The notes: a model not told the origin generated them from the sequence alone. A stretch of DNA of 64,000 nucleotides from a gamma proteobacterium symbiont of Ctena orbiculata (GCA_003094555.1 NATW01000117.1:1-64000), one strand, 5' to 3'; shown: positions 28,597 through 39,047, numbered from the stretch's first letter. Numbers and translations are program-made.

Positions 28597-29322
28597 TCAG
28601 ACTTTGTCCGAGAATCGATACCCGGCACCGCGAACCGTCTGTAGCAACTTATCCTTGGCGGTGGGTTCCAGAGCCTTGCGCAGACGCCGGATATGCACAT
28701 CCACGGTGCGCTCCTCGATGTAAACATTCGTGCCCCAGACCTGGTCCAGTAACTGCCCCCGGGTGAAGACCCTCTCCCGATGGGACATGAAGAAGTGCAA
28801 CAGGCGAAACTCGGTGGGACCCAGTTCCACAGCCTCACCGTCCGAGGTGACCCTGTGGCTCACCGGATCCAGGGCAAGACCGCCGCACTCGAGCAGATCC
28901 CCGGCAAGCAGGGGCGACACCCGGCGCAGGATGGAGCGGATTCTCGCCAACAACTCCCTGGCTGAGAAGGGCTTGGTGACATAATCCTCGGCGCCGATAT
29001 CCAGGCCGCGAACCTTGTCATTCTCTTCGCCTTTGGCGGTGAGCATGATAATCGGGATGGAAGCCGTCTCCCGATCCTTCTTCAACCTGCCAGCCAGTTC
29101 CAGGCCGCTCATGCCAGGTAACATCCAGTCGAGTAGAATCAGATCAGGCTTGGATTTGCGTATCTGATTGATGGCTTGGGTCGCATCTTCGACGAAATCT
29201 GCCTGAAACCCATCCTGCTCTAAAATAAACCGCAGCATCTCACCGACGGCAGGTTCATCATCAACAGCAAGTATTCTCGGGACTGTCATCGCTGTGTCCA
29301 TAGTGTGTATGAAGGCAGCCAT
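28597..29322 (-). CDS. phoB: Phosphate regulon response regulator PhoB
   Basis: An OmpR-type response regulator that binds Pho boxes. The receiver domain has the acid pocket AVDDEPAV, the phosphorylated Asp in [13 protein letters not shown] and the switch Lys in DYVTKPFS. The winged-helix DNA-binding domain ends in [17 protein letters not shown] and TVRGAGYRF. The start is uncertain: 29322 gives MAAFIHT, while the family-typical start is [11 protein letters not shown] at 29289, and no ribosome site decides. It is on the same strand just beyond the pst promoter. The kinase PhoR is not in the window. Confidence 0.95.
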   Translation of the reverse strand: MAAFIHTMDTAMTVPRILAVDDEPAVGEMLRFILEQDGFQADFVEDATQAINQIRKSKPDLILLDWMLPGMSGLELAGRLKKDRETASIPIIMLTAKGEENDKVRGLDIGAEDYVTKPFSARELLARIRSILRRVSPLLAGDLLECGGLALDPVSHRVTSDGEAVELGPTEFRLLHFFMSHRERVFTRGQLLDQVWGTNVYIEERTVDVHIRRLRKALEPTAKDKLLQTVRGAGYRFSDKV

Positions 29323-29416
29323 TAAACAGGAGATTTGTTACACAACGATGACAATCCCCAATTCCACAGGGATATTCATTTCAGGGGCCGCCGGGGCAGA
29401 ACTGCCACGCTGGCGG

Positions 29417-29791
29417 CTAAACAACTGCCTCGCTGACCACGGCCCCCGTGTGGCCCACCGGCTGGTTACGGGTTGCGGCAGCGATCACCGCATCGAAGAG
29501 CTCGGGTTGTGGCCGCCAGAACATGATACCGACACCGTCTGATTGGGTGTGGGTGACAATTCCCATGATCATCCAATGCCGACCGCCATAAAAAAACTCC
29601 AGCTCGACCATGGCACCCGACAACATGGTCAGACTCCGGGTTGCCAAAAAAATCCCCTGCATGGAGCAGTTGGCTGCATTCGCTGGAAATACCTGCTGCT
29701 TGCGATAGCGAATATAGACTTCCCCTTGCATGGGGTAGCGTTTACTGTAGCGTCTCTCGACAGACATGATCTCTTTTTCCTTGGTACTCAT
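29417..29791 (-). CDS. Stand-alone PilZ-domain protein
   Basis: A 124-residue cytoplasmic protein made of a single PilZ domain that probably binds cyclic di-GMP. Both binding motifs are present: RRYSKR near the start and NCSMQG about 27 residues later. The core continues with MVELEFFYGGRHWMIMGIVTHTQSDGVGIMF. The start could be the ATG at 29767 (MSVERRYSKR), which has aaggaaaaagag upstream and therefore a better ribosome site than the first ATG. It lies beside phoB on the same strand but is separated by 94 bases, and its target is unknown. Confidence 0.9.
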   Translation of the reverse strand: MSTKEKEIMSVERRYSKRYPMQGEVYIRYRKQQVFPANAANCSMQGIFLATRSLTMLSGAMVELEFFYGGRHWMIMGIVTHTQSDGVGIMFWRPQPELFDAVIAAATRNQPVGHTGAVVSEAVV

Positions 29792-29939
29792 AATTCAAGG
29801 CAAGTGTAGAAACCGGGAATGACAACCGCATGACCGGGAAATGAACCATTTCTGACGGATTTTTAGACACCCCACTCCCCTGGACAGCCCGATTCCTGGT
29901 ATCCTTGCCGCCCTTGAAACCGGCAAATCCACAGACACG

Positions 29940-31700
29940 ATGAAGAAGCAGATCGAGCAACTGGTTACAGCAGCACTGAAACAGCTGACCTTGGACGGGG
30001 TGATTCCCCCGGAGACGGGGACTCCGCCCAAGATTGAGCGCACCCGGGACAGCCAACATGGGGATTTCGCCACCAATATAGCGATGGTGCTGGCCAAGCC
30101 TGTGCGTACCAATCCCCGGGAACTGGCGCAGATGATAGTCGACGCCCTGCCCGCGTCCGATCTGCTCGAACGCTGCGATATCGCCGGCCCAGGATTTATC
30201 AATTTCACCCTGACCGCGACCGCCTATCACAGCCTGATACCCGCCATCATCAAACTGGGCCAGGGTTACGGGCGCAGTGACCTGGGTGAGGGTAAGCGCA
30301 TCCAGGTGGAATTCGTCTCCGCCAACCCGACCGGCCCGCTTCACGTGGGACACGGCCGGGGAGCCGCCTACGGCTCGGTGGTGGCCGATCTGCTGCAGGC
30401 CGTCGGCTACGATGTGCATCGTGAATACTATGTCAACGATGCAGGCCGCCAGATGGATATCCTGGCAACATCGGTCTGGCTGCGCTACCTGGAGCTGTGT
30501 GACGAGAATCTGACCTTCCCCGCCAACGGATACCGGGGGGACTATGTGTGGGATATCGCCGCCACACTTCACCGTGACCATGGCGAGACCTACAAGCATG
30601 ACGCGGAAACGGTTTTTACCGGGATTGCTGCAGATGAACCCGCCGGGGGGGACAAGGAGGCGCATATCGATGATCTGATCGAGCGCGCCAAGCAGCTGTT
30701 GGGGGACAACCGCTATCGTTTCGTCTTCGAGTTGGCACTCAACACCATTCTCGACGACATCCGTGATGACCTGGGGCTGTTCGGTGTCAACTATGAGGAG
30801 TGGTATTCCGAGCGCAGTCTCACGCAGAGTGGCGCTGTCACCCGTGCCATCAAGCGACTGCGCAGCAGCGGTCACCTCTATGACAAGGATGGTGCAGTCT
30901 GGTTTCGCTCCACTGACTATGGGGATGAAAAGGATCGAGTAGTGATACGCGATAACGGTCAGACGACCTATTTCGCATCCGATATCGCCTACCACATGGA
31001 TAAATTGGAACGCGGTTTCGAGCGGGTCATCGATGTCTGGGGCGCCGACCACCATGGCTATGTACCGCGGGTCAAGGCGGCCCTGCAGGCATTGGGTGAC
31101 GACGCTTCCAAACTGGATGTGTTACTGGTGCAGTTCGCGATCCTCTATCGCAACGGTGAAAAGGTCCCCATGTCCACCCGCTCCGGTCAGTTCGTCACCC
31201 TGCGGGAGCTGCGCAAGGAGGTGGGCGCGGATGCGGCCCGCTTCTTCTATGTGATGCGCAAATGCGAACAACACATGGATTTCGATCTCGATCTGGCCAA
31301 GTCCCAGTCGAATGACAATCCTGTCTACTATGTGCAATATGCCCATGCCCGTATCTGCAGTGTATTTCTGCAGGCAAGCGAGCAATCGATTCCATTCGAA
31401 AGTGATCCTTCCGTGGTCGACTACGGCTTGTTGAACGAACCCCATGAGCAGGCATTGATCACCAGCCTCGCCAAATATCCGGAGATCGTAGAGGCAGCGG
31501 CGCTGCACGAAGAGCCTCACCAGCTGACCCACTATCTGCGTGAACTGGCCAACGATTTCCACACCTACTACAACGCCCACAAATTCCTGATCTCAGACAC
31601 TGCCCTGCGGGACTCCCGGTTACAGCTGATCCTGGCAACCCGACAGGTTGTACGCAACGGTTTGAATCTGCTTGGCGTCTCTGCACCGGAAAAGATGTGA
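29940..31700 (+). CDS. argS: Arginyl-tRNA synthetase
   Basis: Class I synthetase that charges tRNA-Arg. The 586-residue protein shows the N-terminal additional domain ([16 protein letters not shown]...[14 protein letters not shown]), the HIGH-type motif [13 protein letters not shown], the catalytic FVSANPTGP strand, the VWGADHHGY region and the KMSK-equivalent [10 protein letters not shown]. The C-terminal DALR domain ends in [17 protein letters not shown]. It is followed by an SPOR protein, a gene order seen in Pseudomonas, and is divergent from the PilZ gene. Confidence 0.97.
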   Translation: MKKQIEQLVTAALKQLTLDGVIPPETGTPPKIERTRDSQHGDFATNIAMVLAKPVRTNPRELAQMIVDALPASDLLERCDIAGPGFINFTLTATAYHSLIPAIIKLGQGYGRSDLGEGKRIQVEFVSANPTGPLHVGHGRGAAYGSVVADLLQAVGYDVHREYYVNDAGRQMDILATSVWLRYLELCDENLTFPANGYRGDYVWDIAATLHRDHGETYKHDAETVFTGIAADEPAGGDKEAHIDDLIERAKQLLGDNRYRFVFELALNTILDDIRDDLGLFGVNYEEWYSERSLTQSGAVTRAIKRLRSSGHLYDKDGAVWFRSTDYGDEKDRVVIRDNGQTTYFASDIAYHMDKLERGFERVIDVWGADHHGYVPRVKAALQALGDDASKLDVLLVQFAILYRNGEKVPMSTRSGQFVTLRELRKEVGADAARFFYVMRKCEQHMDFDLDLAKSQSNDNPVYYVQYAHARICSVFLQASEQSIPFESDPSVVDYGLLNEPHEQALITSLAKYPEIVEAAALHEEPHQLTHYLRELANDFHTYYNAHKFLISDTALRDSRLQLILATRQVVRNGLNLLGVSAPEKM

Positions 31701-31704
31701 CATC

Positions 31705-32289
31705 ATGGCTGACTACAAGCACCGCGCCCAGAAAAAAAAGAACAAACGCCAAAGCAGTGGAAACTGCCTGATCTACCTGTTCGGCGGTATTGTCATCGGC
31801 GCCTTCCTGACGGGGCTGGCCTGGTTGAGACTCGGACCCGGCCTCTCCAGCAACACGGTACCAGGCGTCCCCAAACCCCGGCCAGACGCCACCAAGCAGG
31901 AGCAGTCGAACGCATCTAAACCCACCTTTGAGTTTTACACCATCCTGCCCGAAATGGAGGTGGTGATACCGGATGAAGAGATTGTCACTCCGGAGGGTGT
32001 CAGTGATAGAAAGATACCCAAGGAGGCCGCCACCCCAAGCAAAAGGGAGTCAGGCAGTTATATCCTGCAGATGGGCTCATTCAGGAAGCATCGGGATGCG
32101 GACCGACGCAAGGCAAAGCTCGCATTGATCGGGATAGAGGCGGAGATCCAGAAGGTAAGCATCAACAACCGGGACACCTATCATCGTGTCCGCAGCGGCC
32201 CCTATCGGAGCCAGTCCCGCTTGAATGCGGTCAGGCGCCTCGCCAAGGACAACAATATCAACAGCCTGGTCATCAAGCTGAAAAAGTAG
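31705..32289 (+). CDS. SPOR-domain protein, FtsN-like
   Basis: A 194-residue bitopic protein with the FtsN plan. A basic cytoplasmic tail (ADYKHRAQKKKNKRQ) leads into one membrane helix (CLIYLFGGIVIGAFLTGLAWL), a proline- and glutamate-rich linker, and a C-terminal SPOR domain (YILQMGSFRKHRDADRRKAKLALIG) that binds denuded septal peptidoglycan. The ATG at 31705 lies 4 bases after argS, so they are co-transcribed. The reading frame also opens earlier inside argS, which is not credible. A role in cell division is inferred. Confidence 0.88.
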   Translation: MADYKHRAQKKKNKRQSSGNCLIYLFGGIVIGAFLTGLAWLRLGPGLSSNTVPGVPKPRPDATKQEQSNASKPTFEFYTILPEMEVVIPDEEIVTPEGVSDRKIPKEAATPSKRESGSYILQMGSFRKHRDADRRKAKLALIGIEAEIQKVSINNRDTYHRVRSGPYRSQSRLNAVRRLAKDNNINSLVIKLKK

Positions 32290-32348
32290 CCTGTCCCGAT
32301 GAGAGGGGGATGAGACCACATGGAGAAGCTGGCAAAAGCCTCAGCGGC

Positions 32349-32585
32349 TCAATGCCTGTTCAGGCGTTCGATCCAGACATAGAGTTCCATGGCAGCCGGA
32401 TCACAACGGGTGCAACTGGTGCCGCAATTGGCCTCAACCTTGCGTTGTTCGACCCTGCCCTTACGTACCCACTGCTGCAGCATACCCCTCACCGCATCGG
32501 GATCCGCATCCACATGCAATGCGATATCGGCCAGGGTCGCCTGGCCGCGTTTGGATAGATAGTCCCTGATCGTGGTCAGCATCAT
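32349..32585 (-). CDS. feoC: FeoC-like winged-helix protein
   Basis: A 78-residue winged-helix protein of the FeoC type, with LTTIRDYLSKRGQATLADIALHVDADPDAVRGMLQQWVRKGRV. A cysteine wing follows (Cys54, Cys58, Cys61), which in enteric FeoC holds an iron-sulfur cluster. FeoC is thought to regulate or protect FeoB. It lies 7 bases after feoB and ends the feoABC operon. Only three Cys are seen here, while enteric FeoC usually has four. Confidence 0.85.
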   Translation of the reverse strand: MMLTTIRDYLSKRGQATLADIALHVDADPDAVRGMLQQWVRKGRVEQRKVEANCGTSCTRCDPAAMELYVWIERLNRH

Positions 32586-32592
32586 TGCAGGT

Positions 32593-34950
32593 TCAGGCCC
32601 CCACCTCGGAAATCAACTGTTGCGAGCGTTGCGACCAGTATCTCAAGCCACCGATAATCGCCACCAGCAATACCAGCAGACCGATGATCCAAACAAATGC
32701 GCTTTGCGGATGATCGGCATAGGTCGCCAACTGATAGAAGAGACTTGCACTGATGAAGGCGATGCCGGTGGACCAGGCGACCACGAAGGCCGCCCAGCGT
32801 GGGCCTGCCTCACGCCGGATGGCACCGATAGTGGCCACACAGGGGGAGTAGAGGAGGATAAACAGCAGATAGGCAAAGGCCCCGGCCCGGCCATCAAAGC
32901 GAGCCGCCATGGCGCCAAATACCCCCACATTGACCTGTTGCACCTCGGCAGCCGCCTGGGCACTGCTGATATCGCCCACATCCATGGCGAGGGGATCGGT
33001 GAGCAGATCCTTCACCCCGATGAGGTTTTCCGGCACAGTCACCAGGGCTGCAGCGATCGCTTGCCAGAAATCGAAGGCCTGATCACCCGCGGCTATCCCC
33101 GCCTCCTCATTGGCAAGATGGGTATATAGTGCGTCGAGGGTTCCAACCACCGTCTCCTTGGCCAAAATACCGGTGAAGACACCAACTGTTGCGGGCCAGT
33201 TGTCCTGATGTATACCCATCGGCGACAGCAGGGGTGTCACCGCCTTACTGATGCTGCTGAGCACGGAGTGTTCCGTATCCTCGTTACCGAAACTGCCATC
33301 GGTACCGATGGAGTTCAGGGTGTTGATCACCAGCACCATCAGCACGATCACCCTCCCCGCCTCCTTGATGAACAGCTTGACCCTGTCCCAGGTACGCAAC
33401 ATGACCCCCCTGATGGTAGGCATATGGTAGTGGGGCAACTCCATCATGAAACCCGCGCTCTCACCGGAGAGCAGGGTCTTCTTCATGATCATCCCTGTGA
33501 GAATCGCCACCACGATGCCAATGAGATAGAGGCCGAAAACCAGGTTCTGCCCGTTCGCCGGAAAGAAGGCGGCGGCAAACAGCACATACACCGGCAACCG
33601 GGCGCCACAGGACATGAAGGGATTCATCAGGATGGTCAGTTTTCGTTCTCTCTCACTCTCCAGGGTACGGGTCGCCATCACCGCCGGTACGTTACAACCA
33701 AAGCCGACGATCATCGGCACGAACGCCTTGCCCGGTAGTCCTATGGAACGCATGAAGCGATCCATGACAAAGGCGGCCCTGGCCATATAGCCGGAGTCCT
33801 CCACCACCGAGAGGAAAAGATAGAGGGCGGTGATGATGGGTATGAAGGTGGCCACCACCTGAATACCGCCGCCGGCGCCGTCGGCCAGCAGCACGATCAA
33901 CCAGTCCGCAACCCCCATCGATCCCAACACCTGGCCGAAACCGTCGACGAAGATGGCGCCTGCGATACCGTCGAAGAGATCGATGAAGGCGCCACCGATA
34001 TTGATCGCGAACATGAACATCAGGTACATCACGGCAAGGAACACCGGTATCCCGAAGAGGCGGCTCAATACCACCTTGTCGATACGATCACTCATGGTCT
34101 TCTCAACCCGGCCAGGCAGTTGGGTCACATTCTGGGAAATGGCATGGGCATGGCCGTAACGGGTATCCGCAATATGGATATCCGGGTCCTCGTCAACACG
34201 ATCCTCGATCACCTCCTGCCACTGGTGGACCTGGGTCTGCAATGCCTCATCGGCATAGTCCAGGGCAAAGCGGTCACCCTCCAGCATCTTCAACAGCAGC
34301 CAACGCCGCTGCGAGTGGCTCTTATGCTTGGCCTGATGCAGGGCAGGCTCCATCGCCATGATCGCCTGTTCCACCACTTCATCCTGGGCAAGGGCGAATC
34401 CGCCACTCACTTCACCGGCGGCCAGATCCTGAATCGCGGCCTTCAGTTTGGTAACACCTTCACCACTTACGGCGACGATGGGTACCACGGGACACCCCAG
34501 GTCCTGGCTGAGACGTTGGATATCGATATTGATACCGCGCTTGCGTGCCACATCCATCATGTTCAGGGCCAACAGCAGCGGCACCCCCATCTCCAGCATC
34601 TGAACGGAGAAATAGAGATTCCGCTCGAGATTGGAGGCATCCACGATATTGACGATGAGATCCGCATCCCCGGAGAGGAGATAGTCCCGGGTCACCTTCT
34701 CATCCAGGGAGGTGGCATCCATAGAGTAGATGCCGGGCAGGTCGACCACACTCACTTCCGTGCTGTCGATGCTGAAGCGACCCTCCTTCCTGTCCACCGT
34801 CACCCCTGGCCAATTCCCGGTACGCTGACGAATCCCTGTCAGCTTATTGAACAGTGCGGTCTTGCCACAATTGGGATTGCCCGCAAGGGCGATGGTCAGG
34901 GGATGCTGTGAGGGTGCAGACTCCGGAGAGCTCTCTTCATGACAGGCCAC
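32593..34950 (-). CDS. feoB: Ferrous iron transporter FeoB
   Basis: The membrane ferrous-iron permease with an N-terminal G domain. The 785-residue protein has G1 (GNPNCGKTALFN), G3 (VDLPGIYSM), G4-type ALNMMD and the helical GDI region, followed by two Gate motifs (for example VPMIVGFGCNVPAVMATRT) and about 8-10 helices. A conserved Cys is in each gate region (GCNVPA and SCGARLPVY). It lies between feoA and feoC, 8 bases after feoA. Confidence 0.96.
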   Translation of the reverse strand: MACHEESSPESAPSQHPLTIALAGNPNCGKTALFNKLTGIRQRTGNWPGVTVDRKEGRFSIDSTEVSVVDLPGIYSMDATSLDEKVTRDYLLSGDADLIVNIVDASNLERNLYFSVQMLEMGVPLLLALNMMDVARKRGINIDIQRLSQDLGCPVVPIVAVSGEGVTKLKAAIQDLAAGEVSGGFALAQDEVVEQAIMAMEPALHQAKHKSHSQRRWLLLKMLEGDRFALDYADEALQTQVHQWQEVIEDRVDEDPDIHIADTRYGHAHAISQNVTQLPGRVEKTMSDRIDKVVLSRLFGIPVFLAVMYLMFMFAINIGGAFIDLFDGIAGAIFVDGFGQVLGSMGVADWLIVLLADGAGGGIQVVATFIPIITALYLFLSVVEDSGYMARAAFVMDRFMRSIGLPGKAFVPMIVGFGCNVPAVMATRTLESERERKLTILMNPFMSCGARLPVYVLFAAAFFPANGQNLVFGLYLIGIVVAILTGMIMKKTLLSGESAGFMMELPHYHMPTIRGVMLRTWDRVKLFIKEAGRVIVLMVLVINTLNSIGTDGSFGNEDTEHSVLSSISKAVTPLLSPMGIHQDNWPATVGVFTGILAKETVVGTLDALYTHLANEEAGIAAGDQAFDFWQAIAAALVTVPENLIGVKDLLTDPLAMDVGDISSAQAAAEVQQVNVGVFGAMAARFDGRAGAFAYLLFILLYSPCVATIGAIRREAGPRWAAFVVAWSTGIAFISASLFYQLATYADHPQSAFVWIIGLLVLLVAIIGGLRYWSQRSQQLISEVGA

Positions 34951-34958
34951 GACTACAC

Positions 34959-35237
34959 CTAGGCCCGTTTGTTTGCATCTTCAAGATCGAGTGGCAGCAT
35001 CAACAACTTCTCGGCGACCCCCGCCCCGAGCGCCACCCTGGCGCCCTGGTTGGCCACCACCACGCCGGCACCACGTCGTTGTATCAACTCGATTTCAGAG
35101 CCCATTCTCAATCCTAAACTCAGCAGTCTGTGGACCAGATGCCTGCCACCCATGATGCGCTTGATCCTGGCACGACGACCCACCGGCAGCCTGGCCAGGG
35201 AGATCAATTCCTCTGTAATGGTGCTGTCGGAGGCCAC
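34959..35237 (-). CDS. feoA: Ferrous iron transport protein FeoA
   Basis: A 92-residue SH3-like protein that assists FeoB. It shows ISLARLPVGRRARIKRIMGGRHLVHRLLSLGLRMGSEIELIQRRGAGVVVANQGARVALGAGVAEKL, the full FeoA fold. The start is a GTG at 35237. The weak ribosome site aaaggt lies about 14 bases upstream. A Fur box at 35261-35279 precedes it, so the operon is predicted to be repressed in high iron. Confidence 0.93.
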   Translation of the reverse strand: MASDSTITEELISLARLPVGRRARIKRIMGGRHLVHRLLSLGLRMGSEIELIQRRGAGVVVANQGARVALGAGVAEKLLMLPLDLEDANKRA

Positions 35238-35260
35238 AAACGATCCACAAACCTTTAAAT

Positions 35261-35279
35261 GTTAATGATTCTCATTAAA
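35261..35279 (-). promoter_or_regulatory. Fur box upstream of feoABC
   Basis: The site gttaatgattctcattaaa matches the 19-base Fur consensus GATAATGATAATCATTATC at 14 positions and contains a perfect 7-3-7 palindrome (ttaatga, tcattaa). It lies 24 bases before the feoA GTG codon. Confidence 0.85.
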
Positions 35280-35326
35280 GCAGGGAATCGGCCTGCTTGC
35301 AATCGGCAAACCAGAGTATATCCCAA

Positions 35327-36055
35327 TTAACTAATATGCTTCCTGCACAGCAGGTCGATCCGGTGCGGCTTGAGAAACTCCGCACCCCGGGGGCCCAGAT
35401 GTTCCATGAATGCCGCCCTGATCTTGGCATAGCGCTGCTGGTCGATCTGCAGCTTGGTATGGGTAACTTTCAGAAAACGGGATTCAAACACCTCCCAGGA
35501 GTCATATCTGCCGGGCACATTTAGGAAATGCTGACCCAGCAGGGCCATATCATCTCTCTCGGACAAAGACCGAATCGCCTTGAAGGCGATCTCTCTGACC
35601 CTTTTCTCGTCATGCACCAGGCTCATCAATGCATTGAACTCACCCGCATAGACAGGCTCTGAAAAATAGGCCCTACCGCCAGGTTTAAGCACCCTGGCAA
35701 CCTCACTCATCGCATCGGGCATGACCGACTCGGGTACATGGTGGAGTGATTTCAGCATCATCACCACATCCACACTCTGATCAGGTTCACTGATCGATTG
35801 CGCCCCTTCCAGGCGAAAGCTGACATTGGTCACCGGGTCGTGCAGATTCTTCTCATGCTGAACAGCATCGACCTCAGTGGCAATAAAATGACAATCGGGA
35901 TGTGCCTGTGCCAATTGACGGGTAATCCAGGCACTGCCGCAGCCTAACTCCAGGACCTTCGAGCCACTGAAGCCCAGCAGCTGTTCCATGAGTTCGATTT
36001 CTGTACCCGTTCGGGAGGCCGCCTGATTATCCAGAACCATTCGATTTGCTGACAT
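35327..36055 (-). CDS. SAM-dependent methyltransferase, class I
   Basis: A Rossmann-fold methyltransferase of about 242 residues. The SAM-binding motif VLELGCGSAWITRQLA is clear, followed by the acidic FIATEVDAVQ, VDVVMMLKSLHHVPES and LKPGGRAYFSEP, typical of the methyltransferase 11/25 group. The substrate cannot be told. The start at 36055 (MSANRMVLDN) is preferred to an upstream extension that reads MLSLSPARDD and is poorly coding. It lies upstream of feoA on the same strand but with a Fur box between, so it is likely a separate unit. Confidence 0.85.
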   Translation of the reverse strand: MSANRMVLDNQAASRTGTEIELMEQLLGFSGSKVLELGCGSAWITRQLAQAHPDCHFIATEVDAVQHEKNLHDPVTNVSFRLEGAQSISEPDQSVDVVMMLKSLHHVPESVMPDAMSEVARVLKPGGRAYFSEPVYAGEFNALMSLVHDEKRVREIAFKAIRSLSERDDMALLGQHFLNVPGRYDSWEVFESRFLKVTHTKLQIDQQRYAKIRAAFMEHLGPRGAEFLKPHRIDLLCRKHIS

Positions 36056-36308
36056 ACCGCTACTGCTCAAGTATATTAACCGACTATTACAAAGTGCCCA
36101 TCCAGAGACAACCACAACCTGCGTAGACACCAGTGAGTCATCCCTCGCCGGCGATAGGGACAGCACATAAGCCCGATCTACTCAGGGATGCGAATTCAGG
36201 ACGTCGACCAACAATCAGCCTCAGGTGTAGGCCAGCATATCACCTGGCGGTGGTGGATGGACACCCAAGGTTGACATCAATAAACGCTAAACGACAGGTA
36301 TCCCAATC

Positions 36309-38039
36309 GTGCCCTTTACAGGGATTATCAACTGGTTAGACCGACTGCGTCTGCAACTCTCGCGTCACGATGCGCTGGTGATTCTATCCGTTTTAGGATT
36401 GATCTGCGGCTTCGTTACTGGGATTGTCATCATACTCTTCCGCCTCCTTGTCGAGTCGACCCAGGCCAGCTTTCTGCCCGGCGGGGAGGTGGAGAATTAT
36501 GAAGCCCTGCACCCCTTGATACGCCTTGTATTGCCCATCCTCGGCGGTCTGCTGCTCGGATTTATCTTTCTTCGTTTTGCCAAGGGCCTGCATGTACTGG
36601 GTATTCCAAGGGTGATGGAACGTCTGATCTACCACCAGGGCCATATCTCCCTGCGTGGTTTTATGCTGCAGTTTTTCGGCGCCGCCATCGCCATCATCAG
36701 CGGTCACTCGGTCGGTCGGGAAGGCCCCCATGTGTTTCTCGGTGCCGCCAGCGGCTCCCTGCTGGGACAATACCTATCACTGCCCAATAACAGCATTCGC
36801 ACCCTGGTCGGTTGCGGTACCGCGGCCGGCATCTCCGCCTCCTTCGATACCCCACTGGCAGGAGTCATCTTTGCCTTGGAAGTGGTGATGATGGAGTACA
36901 CCCTGGTCAGCTTCATTCCGATCATGCTCGCCGCTGTCAGCGCCAACAGTCTCTCGCTGATCGTTTTCGATGGTGAACGGGTATTCGATACCGCGATCAT
37001 TGAATTGGGCTCCCTGCATGAGCTGATTTTCATCCTGCTGCTGGGCCTGGCGGCCGGTGTGGCCTCGGCGGCCTATGTCAGCCTGATCCAGTTGATCTCA
37101 GACAAGACCCAGAACATGACATTTTGGATGCGTAACGCCGCTGCCGGCGTGTTGATCGGCCTGATTGCCCTTGCGGTTCCCCAGGTGATGGGGATCGGTT
37201 ATGACACGGTCAACCAGATCCTGCTCGGTGAGCTGGGGTATTACCTGATACTGACCCTGGTTGTGATGAAGATTGTGGCAACCGCGGTCAGTATAGGTTT
37301 GGGTATACCCGGCGGCACCATCGGACCCGCCCTTTTTATCGGCGCCGCGGTTGGCGGTGTTATCGCTCCCCTGCCCGGTATGCTATTTGAGGGCCAGGTA
37401 TCCGACCCCGGAGTCTATGCATTGATCGGTATGGGGGCGGTGATGGGGGCCGCCCTGCAGGCGCCCCTGGCCGCATTGACCGCCATCATCGAACTGACCC
37501 ACAATCCTGAGATCATCATGCCGGGGATGCTTGCCATCGTCATCGCCAGCCTGGTCAACAGTGAGCTGTTCGGTAAATCATCGATGTTTCACACCCTGCT
37601 GGAAGCCACGGGCCTCAACTACCATACCGATCCGGTGATGCAATCCTTGCGCCGTATCGGTGCGGCAAGCTTTATGAACCGAAACCTAGCCCGGGTACAA
37701 CCTCAAATACATCGTGATGCGGCAAGACTGCTACTCGATAAGAATCCTGAGTGGATAGTGATCAAGGGGGAGCAGGATCAGATGGCACTGATGCCGGCAG
37801 TGGATCTGCTGCGCATCCTGGAACAGCGAGGGGAGGAGGAGTTCGACCTGCTTTCACTGCCGGCCACCCGCTATGAACTGGCCCCGCTACGCATGCAGGC
37901 AACCCTACAGGAGGCGCTGGAATTATTGGACAACAGCCAGGCGGATGCACTCTATATCGAGTGGTACGATGAGGACCACTACTGGCGCATCCAAGGTATA
38001 CTCACCCGTCCTATGATCGAATCGGCCTATCACTTTTAG
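36309..38039 (+). CDS. ClC-type chloride channel or antiporter
   Basis: A 576-residue ClC family protein. The membrane part contains GIPRVME, VGREGPHVFLGAASGS (the GREGP ion-selectivity motif) and GIPGGTIGPALFIGAAVGG (GGxIGP), with about 10-12 helices. The gating glutamate in GREGP is present, which fits a chloride/proton exchanger rather than an open channel. The C-terminal about 130 residues form a soluble region with two CBS-like halves. The start is a GTG. It is on the plus strand, followed by ppk2. Confidence 0.92.
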   Translation: MPFTGIINWLDRLRLQLSRHDALVILSVLGLICGFVTGIVIILFRLLVESTQASFLPGGEVENYEALHPLIRLVLPILGGLLLGFIFLRFAKGLHVLGIPRVMERLIYHQGHISLRGFMLQFFGAAIAIISGHSVGREGPHVFLGAASGSLLGQYLSLPNNSIRTLVGCGTAAGISASFDTPLAGVIFALEVVMMEYTLVSFIPIMLAAVSANSLSLIVFDGERVFDTAIIELGSLHELIFILLLGLAAGVASAAYVSLIQLISDKTQNMTFWMRNAAAGVLIGLIALAVPQVMGIGYDTVNQILLGELGYYLILTLVVMKIVATAVSIGLGIPGGTIGPALFIGAAVGGVIAPLPGMLFEGQVSDPGVYALIGMGAVMGAALQAPLAALTAIIELTHNPEIIMPGMLAIVIASLVNSELFGKSSMFHTLLEATGLNYHTDPVMQSLRRIGAASFMNRNLARVQPQIHRDAARLLLDKNPEWIVIKGEQDQMALMPAVDLLRILEQRGEEEFDLLSLPATRYELAPLRMQATLQEALELLDNSQADALYIEWYDEDHYWRIQGILTRPMIESAYHF

Positions 38040-38132
38040 TGATGCCCTCATCATTGGAAAAATAGCAACATTTAACGACCAAAAAGCATAAAATAGCAGA
38101 TTGGCAATGCAGCTTTGCAAGAAGGGGGCAAC

Positions 38133-39047
38133 ATGAGCGAAGACAACAAAAACCCTGAAACGATCTTAATCGATGAACAGCCTGTCAGGCTCGACGAACT
38201 GTTGAGCGACTACGAGCGCGTCAAACAGCAGATTGCGCAAGAGAAAAAAGACAACAATAAGGCGATTCGACGATACAAAAGGGAGGAGGAGCTAAAGCCC
38301 TACCAGGCTGAGCTGATTCGTCTGCAGCAGTACCTGGAGAAGACCGGGACCCGCATGATCATCCTCTTCGAAGGGCGCGATGCCGCGGGCAAGGGCGGCA
38401 CCATCCGTCGGGTTACCCGCTATATGAACGAGAAGCATTATCGGGTGGTTGCCCTGGGCAAACCCACCGATGAACAGAAGACCCAGTGGTTTTTTCAGAA
38501 GTATGTCGCACAATTTCCGCGCGGTGGTGAAATAGTGCTGTTCGATCGCAGCTGGTACAACCGTGCAGTGGTCGAACCGATCTTCGGATTCTGTTCCAAG
38601 GAGGAGTATGACGACTTCATTACCGGCTGTCCGGGATTCGAGAAAGACCTGGTTCGACAGGGCACCATTCTGGTGAAGCTCTACTTCTCAGTCACCAAGG
38701 AGGAGCAGGCAAGACGCTTCGCGCGACGCAAGACGGATGCCCTGCGTCAGTGGAAGCTCTCTGAGATCGACGTTCAGGCCCAGGACCGGTGGGACGACTT
38801 CACCAATCAGAAATATGAGATGTTGAAAAACACAAACACCACCCATGCGCCCTGGACCATCATCCGCTCAAACGACAAACACCTGGCCCGCTTGAACGCC
38901 ATGAAGGTGATCCTCAACTCGGTGCCCTATGATCGTCTCAATCACGATCTCGATTTCGTGCCCGATCACGAGATAGTGATCTCCGGCTCCCGGGAGTTGG
39001 AACTGATGGAGGCACAACGTCTGCAACAGGGCAAGTTCGTTCACTGA
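38133..39047 (+). CDS. ppk2: Polyphosphate kinase 2 (PPK2 family)
   Basis: PPK2 transfers phosphate between polyphosphate and nucleotides. The 304-residue protein has the Walker A-like FEGRDAAGKGG, the lid lysines and arginines in IRRVTRYMNEKHYRVVALGKPT, the catalytic ILFDRSWYNRAVVEP region, and SVTKEEQARRFARRK. A single PPK2 domain of about 300 residues fits class I. The ATG at 38133 has gaagggggc upstream. With the pst/pho genes it suggests phosphate storage as polyphosphate, although PPK1 is not in the window. Confidence 0.93.
   Translation: MSEDNKNPETILIDEQPVRLDELLSDYERVKQQIAQEKKDNNKAIRRYKREEELKPYQAELIRLQQYLEKTGTRMIILFEGRDAAGKGGTIRRVTRYMNEKHYRVVALGKPTDEQKTQWFFQKYVAQFPRGGEIVLFDRSWYNRAVVEPIFGFCSKEEYDDFITGCPGFEKDLVRQGTILVKLYFSVTKEEQARRFARRKTDALRQWKLSEIDVQAQDRWDDFTNQKYEMLKNTNTTHAPWTIIRSNDKHLARLNAMKVILNSVPYDRLNHDLDFVPDHEIVISGSRELELMEAQRLQQGKFVH

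Noticed and set aside
29742..31055. 437-codon minus-strand frame opposite argS
   Set aside because: Antisense of argS, whose motifs are complete on the plus strand.
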